DNA of 8,970 bases from Microcaldota archaeon (GTDB taxonomy: Archaea > Micrarchaeota > Micrarchaeia > Micrarchaeales > Micrarchaeaceae): positions 1 to 8,970 of the forward strand of contig JAKATY010000035.1 in assembly GCA_021827955.1 (NCBI GenBank), given 5' to 3'. Position numbers and translations under genes: made by a program. The first letter of the stretch is position 1. Every line of letters begins with the position of its first letter. A model generated the notes under the pieces. It did no database searches and was not told where the DNA came from. It was given only the letters and a program-made list of their open reading frames with translations. Below are positions 1 through 4,721 of the stretch, piece after piece.

Positions 1-1
1 C

Positions 2-109
2 AAGCAGACAAATGGCAATGTTGTGCTTACGAGCAGGTTCGCAAGGCACGCCAGCCCTGAGACCACCATGATCTACATAAGCACCAAGAAAGAGGAGCTG
101 TATAAGTAA
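2..109 (+). CDS. Tyrosine recombinase (integrase), C-terminal end only
   Basis: Only the last 35 codons are in the window; the 5' part lies to the left. The frame reads ...RHASPETTMIYIS..., which fits the C-terminal catalytic box of XerC/XerD/XerA-type recombinases: the late His (bases 47-49), the TT pair, and the nucleophilic Tyr (bases 74-76) nine residues after the His, the same spacing as in LGHxxxxTTxIY of XerD. These enzymes cut and rejoin DNA through a 3'-phosphotyrosine and act in phage or plasmid integration or in chromosome dimer resolution. The frame ends at TAA (107-109), ten residues after the Tyr, but stays open for 20 more codons to TAG (170-172), so the tail may have been shortened by a recent stop. 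The nearby tRNA-Val fragment favours an integrase of a tRNA-targeting element over a housekeeping XerA. The catalytic Arg residues cannot be checked here. Confidence 0.65.
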   Translation, partial: KQTNGNVVLTSRFARHASPETTMIYISTKKEELYK

Positions 110-178
110 CTGGACAACATAGACATGGACAGCGTAGAGAGGCTCAAGCGGAGCATAATGAATATCAAATAGCAATGT

Positions 179-511
179 TCAATACTTGAAGCGACGCTCA
201 TATTCCTTGTGAGGAAGCCATTCAAGCAGTATTGCAATTATATCTACTTCGCTTCCAGCAATAGAGTACATCAAACGCCAAGCACCAGGAAGGTTGTATT
301 TCCAGAGGTTGTTTATTCCGTACTTCTGTATGTAGACTTTAGGTATAAGTCTTTTTGGTATGTGAATACCACATAATGGATTTGCCTTAAGATTATCTAT
401 TGCCTGATTCAGGAACTTGTACAAGGTAGGGTTTTCCTTCTCCAGCCTTGCAAATGCCTCCTTAAGCTTATCATCTGCAAAGTGGACGTATACGGGTCTG
501 TCGCCTCTCAT
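179..511 (-). CDS. RelE/ParE-superfamily toxin-like protein
   Basis: This 110-residue protein has the size and layout of RelE-type toxins: two N-terminal helices (about residues 14-42, rich in Lys/Glu), then a beta-sheet core with the family-typical LWKYNLPGAWRLMYSI segment (69-84), strand VDIIAILL (89-96) and a C-terminal EWLPHKEYERRFKY tail (97-110). RelE-family members are ribosome-dependent mRNA endonucleases, and basic or aromatic residues of the sheet and tail do the cutting; here R79, H101, K102, Y104 and R106/R107 are candidates. The ATG overlaps the stop of the upstream winged-helix gene as ATGA (511-508), so translation is probably coupled and the two proteins made in fixed proportion. 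The 3' end converges on the integrase. Toxicity is inferred from family and context; ParE-like gyrase inhibitors are a less likely alternative. Confidence 0.8.
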   Translation of the reverse strand: MRGDRPVYVHFADDKLKEAFARLEKENPTLYKFLNQAIDNLKANPLCGIHIPKRLIPKVYIQKYGINNLWKYNLPGAWRLMYSIAGSEVDIIAILLEWLPHKEYERRFKY

Positions 512-768
512 CTAACCATTAGGTTCGATTTTCTATATTTTGCAGCAAGGTCGGGGTTCCATATCCACACCACCTTGCTGTCCTTTATGACTATCTTTCC
601 GGAATCCTCAAGATAGCTCAGTATGACCATGAATGTCTGGTACATCATCTTCTTAGGCAGAGCAAGCCACAGGCTCCTCTTTGACCCGAATTCGCCCTTT
701 TCCTTAAGAACTTCCTCTACCATAAGCACCGTATCAAGCCGTGGGTAGTGAAGCATTTGTCCCTGCAT
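508..768 (-). CDS. Small winged-helix protein, probable antitoxin partner of the RelE-like toxin
   Basis: An 86-residue protein with no signal peptide or membrane segment. Its layout suits a winged helix-turn-helix: helix 1 (LDTVLMVEEVLKEKG, 11-25), helix 2 (SKRSLWLALP, 29-38), a longer putative recognition helix (MYQTFMVILSYLEDSG, 42-57) and a two-strand wing (KIVIKDSKVVWIW, 58-70) with a short basic tail. Similar small proteins headed MLxYPRLDTVLMVE occur beside RelE-like genes in archaea, as far as I recall. The likely role is to bind the toxin and autoregulate the operon. The start is ATG 768-766; a second ATG four codons on (756-754) would fit the MLHYPRLDTV beginning. A TATA box at 798-791 predicts transcription starting at or next to base 768, so the message is probably leaderless. 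It is unlike RelB, VapB or MazE types in sequence. Confidence 0.65.
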   Translation of the reverse strand: MQGQMLHYPRLDTVLMVEEVLKEKGEFGSKRSLWLALPKKMMYQTFMVILSYLEDSGKIVIKDSKVVWIWNPDLAAKYRKSNLMVR

Positions 769-790
769 ATTATTATATTGATATATATAA

Positions 791-798
791 TATATAAA
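791..798 (-). promoter_or_regulatory. TATA box of the winged-helix/RelE operon
   Basis: On the minus strand this reads TTTATATA, a near-consensus archaeal box A. Its centre is about 26 bases upstream of the ATG at 768, which predicts a leaderless message. The plus strand reads TATATAAA, so the same box could also drive transcription rightwards, starting near base 820, into the structured intergenic region. Confidence 0.5.
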
Positions 799-932
799 CT
801 TATCTATTAAATGGTTTTACTTGTAAGGCAAGAATACCGTGACTTTCAAGTCGCGGATGAATTGCACAGTGCGATACGATAAATATTAACTTCTTTTCCT
901 ATGATATGCTGTTAATGCATCCGCGGCACGGG

Positions 933-953
933 AAAAATCGCTTCGGATTTTTT
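933..953 (+). terminator. Possible terminator hairpin with T-run
   Basis: Bases 933-939 (AAAAATC) pair perfectly with 946-952 (GATTTTT) around a six-base GCTTCG loop, and the right arm forms a run of six T. Archaeal termination relies mainly on U-runs, so this could end a rightward transcript from the intergenic region. The stem is mostly A-T and could be chance in AT-rich DNA. Confidence 0.3.
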
Positions 954-998
954 GTTTGAGATGATTTATGGAGCTAGAATACGACTACAAAAGATTTG

Positions 999-1049
999 AG
1001 ACACTACTCTCACATGGTAGAGATCGGAGTTCGACTCTCCGCGGGCCCA
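999..1049 (+). tRNA. 3' part of a tRNA-Val(CAC) gene; probable att site remnant
   Basis: Visible parts in order: D-stem 3' strand AGAC (999-1002); anticodon stem CTACT/GGTAG (1004-1008, 1016-1020, with one G-U pair); seven-base loop CTCACAT with anticodon CAC (1011-1013); four-base variable region; T-stem CGGAG/CTCCG (1025-1029, 1037-1041) around TTCGACT; acceptor 3' strand CGGGCCC (1042-1048); discriminator A1049, as expected for Val. CCA is not encoded. The matching 5' strand GGGCCCG and D-stem GTCT do not occur upstream, where the bases at the expected distance do not pair. It is therefore not a complete tRNA gene. The best reading is the duplicated 3' end of a tRNA-Val left by integrase-mediated insertion, since archaeal integrases use tRNA 3' ends as attachment sites. 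A trans-spliced 3' half gene is the alternative. Confidence 0.75.
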
Positions 1050-1072
1050 CACTGCTTTCTTCTGCTGTTGTA

Positions 1073-1597
1073 TTAACGCTTTTCTTTCACCTCCACGAAC
1101 CTGAATTTCTTTGGATCTGCTACTCCGTGCTTGAAGTACTCTATGTTATCTCGTTTGTCTTCGTAAATTGTCACTTTGTCGTATTTATCTGTGATACTGT
1201 TCAGCATGCCTAGCTTCCACTCCTCATCTTTGACATAGATCAGCTTGTTATCGCGGAATATTATCTTGTGAAAAGGCACTTTGTGCTTTCTCAGCAGTTT
1301 CATTGTCTCTCTCCTAGTTTTAGTCGGCCTTGCGGTAAGTATCAATATATAGCTTCCGGAATTCTTGCGTTTCAGCAGCGTGCCTATTAGCTCGGTGTTG
1401 GGTATATAGAGATCTGAATATTTTGAGATCGCCACATCATAAACCCTTCCCCTTAGCTCCTTGGGCCTGATCTTTCTTACCTGCGATCTTGAAAGCTTAT
1501 GGCCCATAACTTCCATAGACGCAGCCTCTATGCATCTTCGTCCGAAGAAGAGTGTATCATCAAAGTCGACTATCGCGATGCTCTTTTTCCTATCCAT
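1073..1597 (-). CDS. HAD-superfamily phosphatase-like hydrolase
   Basis: A 174-residue cytosolic protein with the haloacid dehalogenase signatures: motif I DFDDTLF (D11 as nucleophile, D13 as acid/base), motif II LTARPT (T88), a motif III lysine candidate K128 in EEWKLGML, and motif IV IYEDKRDN (D147, D150) for Mg2+ binding. HAD enzymes of this length usually remove phosphate from small molecules or nucleic acid ends. The helical insert between motifs I and II (about 20-75) would be the cap. The ILTARPTKTRRET and FRDN segments recall the polynucleotide 3'-phosphatase/LNS2-like branch, but the substrate cannot be told. ATG at 1597 is preceded by AAGGTGG (1608-1602), a good ribosome binding site. 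It is the first chromosomal gene beside the tRNA-Val fragment and lies 72 bp downstream of the transporter gene on the same strand. Confidence 0.8.
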   Translation of the reverse strand: MDRKKSIAIVDFDDTLFFGRRCIEAASMEVMGHKLSRSQVRKIRPKELRGRVYDVAISKYSDLYIPNTELIGTLLKRKNSGSYILILTARPTKTRRETMKLLRKHKVPFHKIIFRDNKLIYVKDEEWKLGMLNSITDKYDKVTIYEDKRDNIEYFKHGVADPKKFRFVEVKEKR

Positions 1598-1601
1598 TTA
1601 T

Positions 1602-1608
1602 CCACCTT
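1602..1608 (-). promoter_or_regulatory. Ribosome binding site of the HAD gene
   Basis: The minus strand reads AAGGTGG four bases before ATG 1597, complementary to the archaeal 16S rRNA 3' end. It fixes the start of the HAD gene. Confidence 0.5.
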
Positions 1609-1669
1609 GCTGAATATAACCTTTATTTGCCAAGTTATTTATTCCGTTTGCTTGTTTTCATTTGTCTTT

Positions 1670-2518
1670 TCAGTAGACGCCCAAGATTATCCCTCCGCAT
1701 ACCACTATGGCCAACCCTAGGATCTGTATTTTGCTGAGCTTATCGTGGTAAATGAAGTGCGCTAATACAGCTACTATTGCAGGCGAAGTATTTGATACAA
1801 CCGCCGCAGTCACCAGCTGCTTTATTGAAGTAAGTATTGTAAATATGGAATTGCCTATTCCGGACGATATTCCCGCCGCTATGCCTACTGTAGCTATTTT
1901 AGGACTTGTCGTTCTTATCATATTACGCCTCTTTTCCGCAGTCAATATAACTACAACTATTATCGCAAAGTATACGATGAAGCTTATAAGTGTGGGTATT
2001 AGGTGATTGCTCGTGTTGTTTATTGGGTATACCAGGGATATCCAGCTCAGAGCCCAGAACACGTTCGCAATCACCGCAGGCACAAGCTTAGTGTTGAACC
2101 TCATGCCTTTTTCTATTGATATGAAAAGCACCCCTATCACTATAGCCATGATCCCTATTCCTTTGGCAATGCTTACGCTCTCCCCCAAGGCGAATATTCC
2201 ATAAAGCGCTATGAGGAGGACCTGCACCTCTACGGTCGCATATGTATTGGAAGCTTGCTGGTTTTCCAAGGACTTGTAGAACAGTATGTATCCAAATACG
2301 AGAAAGATGCCGCTTAGTACCGATAGTAAAATAGAGTAATAACTTATGCCGCTAAGCCCTATCAACAGGATTGCGATAGAAAGCACAATGATATCCCCTA
2401 CAGAGATGGCGAATGAAGCGAACAGATAACCGCGCTTTGAAGCCACGTTTTTTATCAGAATACCCGATGTAGCAAAAGTGAAAGCGGTCGCAAAAGCAAG
2501 CGTGACAGGGAGCAGCAT
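1670..2518 (-). CDS. DMT/EamA-family membrane transporter
   Basis: A highly hydrophobic protein of 282 residues (286 if read from TTG at 2530). About ten membrane segments can be counted, in two halves of five, as in drug/metabolite transporters of the EamA type: the first half ends near ...GIGIMAIVIGVLFISI, followed by a charged loop (EKGMRFNTK), and the second ends in LGLAIVVCGGIILGVY. Each half closes with a typical glycine-rich helix after a KGIG or KIQILG turn, and the glutamate/serine-rich ALGESVSIAKG motif at the half-1 end matches the family's LGE-rxxxxqxxG signature. The family exports or exchanges small metabolites such as amino acids or nucleosides across the cell membrane; the substrate is unknown. 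I chose ATG 2518 over the TTG four codons upstream, without a clear ribosome binding site to decide. It may be co-transcribed with the HAD gene downstream. Confidence 0.8.
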   Translation of the reverse strand: MLLPVTLAFATAFTFATSGILIKNVASKRGYLFASFAISVGDIIVLSIAILLIGLSGISYYSILLSVLSGIFLVFGYILFYKSLENQQASNTYATVEVQVLLIALYGIFALGESVSIAKGIGIMAIVIGVLFISIEKGMRFNTKLVPAVIANVFWALSWISLVYPINNTSNHLIPTLISFIVYFAIIVVVILTAEKRRNMIRTTSPKIATVGIAAGISSGIGNSIFTILTSIKQLVTAAVVSNTSPAIVAVLAHFIYHDKLSKIQILGLAIVVCGGIILGVY

Positions 2519-2684
2519 CGCACCATCCAAAAGCTTCGATATCGTTTTGCAAACGAATGATAATAATCCTTAGCTTGTGAGCAGAAAAATAAACCTTACC
2601 TTAAATAATCTCAAGTCTAACGAAATTTATCTTCTTGATTTTTGGGTCAAAGCAGAAACAATTTCTTCTTCCTCCTGGCATTTT

Positions 2685-3668
2685 TCAGAGCGTGTTTATA
2701 TCAAGCTCTACCATCGCCCTAGCCTGCACCGTTTTGCCTTTATATGCCAATGCATTGTAACCTGCCTTGCGCAAGTTCCCTGCCAATATCTCCGCTTCCT
2801 TTCCGTAGGTGAATATCTTCTTTGGCGACACCCTCTCTATATATTCCAGCCTCTGGTAGAAATCTGCATGGTCGCTTATGGCAAATTGCGCATCCGTGCC
2901 AAATTTATAGAGTTTGGAAAATCCCGTTGCCACGGCAGTAAAAACCTTTTTGCCGTATATGCTCGCAAGCGCTTCTGAAAGTTTTGAAATGTTCTTCTCT
3001 GTTATGCCTATAAAATTTCTTTCCAACGCGGATTCGTATTCATCGTTTCCTTCAAAAGCGGAGAAAAATCTCAGCCCTTCGCCATAGTCGTTATAAATGC
3101 TGCTTGCTTTTGCTATTTTGCTGCTTACTACAGGTACAAGCCTGTGCATATTGAGCAGCTTTATGAGTTCCTGCGATTTTCCTATCGCGTAAGCGCTCAC
3201 CAAAACTATTCCTTTCTCAAGCCTGCTTTCAGCCCATTTTGCAAGCGCATAGCCTACCTCTTCTTTAGGGTCAAATTTCAGCCCAAATTGAGGGTACGTG
3301 GAGTCTATTATGAGAGTATCTGCTTCAGCCGTTTCTATGCGTTCAGTCGCAATAGGCGTTTCTATCTGGAAGTCTCCGCTGTATAATACCCTCTCTCCAA
3401 TCTCTTCGTTGTCAACGAGCAATTGCCTTGATCCAAGGATGTGCCCTGCGCTGAGCAGCCTTATGTTTTTTGGCGTAGCCGCTTTTCTGCTGTTTAATGA
3501 AATAGAATAGACACCTTCAAGCAGCTTTCCTGTCTGCTCGCTCGCCAGGATTTTATTCGAGCTCCTTGTAGCAGATATGTGGTCTGTATGGGCATGCGAT
3601 ACAAAGTCGATATTCGCGCCTTTGGCCTTGACATCGAGCGATATCTCTATCGATTCAAACCCCTGCAT
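2685..3668 (-). CDS. Metallo-beta-lactamase/beta-CASP nuclease, short form
   Basis: A 327-residue cytosolic protein. Metallo-beta-lactamase motifs: HAHTDH (25-30, two-zinc site), GHILGS with H76, YSGDF with D99, and SDHADF with H267. Beta-CASP signs: LIIDSTY with the acidic residue D122 (motif A) and the characteristic AYAIGKSQELIKLL (160-172). Family members hydrolyse RNA or DNA phosphodiesters; this set includes archaeal CPSF73/RNase J-like RNA processing enzymes, SNM1-type and DNA-ligase-associated exonucleases. At 327 residues it is shorter than CPSF73-like proteins (over 400) and lacks the KH domains of archaeal aCPSF1, so it is nearer in size to the SNM1 or ligase-associated group. No ligase gene is in the window. 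ATG 3668 sits about 36 bases from the far edge of a TATA-like box (3705-3713), with no clear ribosome binding site. It diverges from the thioredoxin reductase gene. Confidence 0.8.
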   Translation of the reverse strand: MQGFESIEISLDVKAKGANIDFVSHAHTDHISATRSSNKILASEQTGKLLEGVYSISLNSRKAATPKNIRLLSAGHILGSRQLLVDNEEIGERVLYSGDFQIETPIATERIETAEADTLIIDSTYPQFGLKFDPKEEVGYALAKWAESRLEKGIVLVSAYAIGKSQELIKLLNMHRLVPVVSSKIAKASSIYNDYGEGLRFFSAFEGNDEYESALERNFIGITEKNISKLSEALASIYGKKVFTAVATGFSKLYKFGTDAQFAISDHADFYQRLEYIERVSPKKIFTYGKEAEILAGNLRKAGYNALAYKGKTVQARAMVELDINTL

Positions 3669-3704
3669 CCGGTCGCCAATATGGTAATAAATTCCAAACT
3701 AGCC

Positions 3705-3713
3705 TATAAATAT
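3705..3713 (-). promoter_or_regulatory. TATA box of the beta-CASP nuclease gene
   Basis: The minus strand reads ATATTTATA; a start of transcription about 26 bases on, near 3683, would give a leader of some 15 bases before ATG 3668. The plus-strand reading TATAAATAT could also serve the divergent thioredoxin reductase gene. Confidence 0.4.
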
Positions 3714-3777
3714 TTTGCCTTAAAAACTTATTTGTATATTCCTATTTCCTTCATCGCGTTTGAACTTAAAAAATAGC

Positions 3778-3785
3778 AGGTGTGA
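3778..3785 (+). promoter_or_regulatory. Ribosome binding site of trxB
   Basis: AGGTGTGA, about four bases before ATG 3790, partly matches the archaeal GGAGGTGA consensus and decides for this start over the TTG at 3760. Confidence 0.4.
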
Positions 3786-3789
3786 GATT

Positions 3790-4707
3790 ATGGCAGAAAA
3801 CGTTATAATAATAGGCTCCGGACCAGCAGGCCTGACGGCCGCGATATATGCAGCAAGGGATGATTTTAATCCTTTGGTAATAGAAGGCATGAATGCAGGA
3901 GGCCAGCTTCTGCTTACTACTATGGTAGAGAACTTCCCTGGTTTTGTTGATGGTATACTTGGCCCTGCGCTTATGGACCAGATGCACAGGCAGGCAGAGA
4001 AATTCGGCGCGAGATTTGTACGCGAAGATGTTACAGGGGTTGATTTCTCTTCGCAGCCGTACAAAGTTAAGACCGCAGGCGACTCTTATGAGACAAACGC
4101 CATTATTATCGCAACAGGCGCTTCTGCGAAATGGCTTGGCATACCTTCAGAAGCCAAGTTCATAGGGAGGGGTGTTAGCACCTGCGCAACATGCGACGCC
4201 GCATTTTTCAAGGGGAAGAACGTTATAGTGGTTGGCGGCGGAGATACAGCAATGGAAGATTCTATGTTTTTGACGAAATTTGCTAACAGCGTGACTATTG
4301 TCCATAGGCGCAACGAATTCAGGGCAAGCAAAATAATGCAGGAAAGGGCGCTTTCGAATCCAAAGATTAAGACGATGATGAATTCAGTTGTCGAAGAGAT
4401 ACTTGGAGACAAGAAAGTTTCCGGAGTAAAAATAAGGAACATCCAGACAAACGAGATAAGCGAGATGGCCTTGGACGGAGTATTTGTTGCAATAGGCTAT
4501 ACTCCAAACACAAAGTTCCTTGAAGGCAAGCTTGAGTTGGATGCCAATGGCTATATAGTAACAAAAGAAGAGGTTAAGACCAGCCTTCCGGGAGTTTTTG
4601 TCGCAGGAGACGTAGCTGATCATATCTATAGGCAGGCGGTTACCGCTTCGGCAAGCGGCACAAAAGCGGCTCTTGAGTTAAGGGCCTACCTTCAGAATAA
4701 GGGCTGA
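3790..4707 (+). CDS. trxB: Thioredoxin reductase (NADPH, FAD)
   Basis: A 305-residue low-molecular-weight thioredoxin reductase of normal family length. It moves electrons from NADPH through FAD and a redox disulfide to thioredoxin in the cytosol. Visible motifs: FAD-binding GSGPAG (9-14), GGQLLLTT and ENFPGF, the redox CATCD box (C132, C135), the second dinucleotide fold GGGDTAMEDS with VHRRNEFRAS for NADPH, and the C-terminal FAD contact VFVAGDVADHIYRQAV. The residue after CATCD is Ala where Gly is common, a mild change. VHRR with its two Arg residues suits NADPH preference. I start at ATG 3790, preceded by AGGTGTGA, rather than the TTG 30 bases upstream; the FAD motif is then at the usual distance from the N-terminus. 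Neither thioredoxin nor a peroxiredoxin is adjacent. It converges on the polymerase gene with 7 bp between. Confidence 0.93.
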   Translation: MAENVIIIGSGPAGLTAAIYAARDDFNPLVIEGMNAGGQLLLTTMVENFPGFVDGILGPALMDQMHRQAEKFGARFVREDVTGVDFSSQPYKVKTAGDSYETNAIIIATGASAKWLGIPSEAKFIGRGVSTCATCDAAFFKGKNVIVVGGGDTAMEDSMFLTKFANSVTIVHRRNEFRASKIMQERALSNPKIKTMMNSVVEEILGDKKVSGVKIRNIQTNEISEMALDGVFVAIGYTPNTKFLEGKLELDANGYIVTKEEVKTSLPGVFVAGDVADHIYRQAVTASASGTKAALELRAYLQNKG

Positions 4708-4721
4708 AACTTTTTCAGGCC
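4701..4721. terminator. Shared palindromic hairpin between convergent trxB and polymerase genes
   Basis: CTGAAA (4704-4709) pairs with TTTCAG (4713-4718) around a three-base loop, and GG (4701-4702) with CC (4720-4721) beyond one mismatch. The hairpin contains both stop codons: TGA 4705-4707 for trxB and, on the minus strand, TGA 4717-4715 for the polymerase. A T5 run (4711-4715) lies on the plus strand. It may help end both transcripts. Confidence 0.35.

Larger units (their letters stand above)
769..998. other. Non-coding, hairpin-rich intergenic region inside the presumed element
   Basis: No credible coding frame is seen here. Left to right it holds a very AT-rich promoter stretch (770-812); a 7-bp hairpin (837-843 with 850-856, loop of six) followed by GGATGAA; a 6-bp hairpin with a three-base loop (861-866 with 870-875); an 8-bp inverted repeat (852-859 with 918-925); a 6-bp inverted repeat (885-890 with 911-916); and an A/T hairpin ending in six T (933-952). 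The 852-925 pairs can fold together as a three-way junction, mutually exclusive with the first hairpin. From about 955 to 998 I see nothing recognisable before the tRNA fragment begins. Confidence 0.5.

Noticed and set aside
940..1049. A complete or intron-containing tRNA-Val gene
   Set aside because: No GGGCCCG acceptor strand or GTCT D-stem is found upstream in the region, so no full cloverleaf can be built even allowing an intron.
968..1213. Open frame of 81 codons on the plus strand spanning the tRNA-Val fragment
   Set aside because: It runs through the tRNA structure and antisense to the end of the HAD gene, and its peptide shows no domain pattern.
1752..2204. Open frames on the plus strand opposite the transporter gene
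   Set aside because: They are hydrophobic mirror frames of a membrane protein on the other strand, without starts or motifs of their own.
3760..3789. TTG start of thioredoxin reductase
   Set aside because: ATG 3790 has a ribosome binding site and places the FAD motif at the usual distance from the N-terminus.
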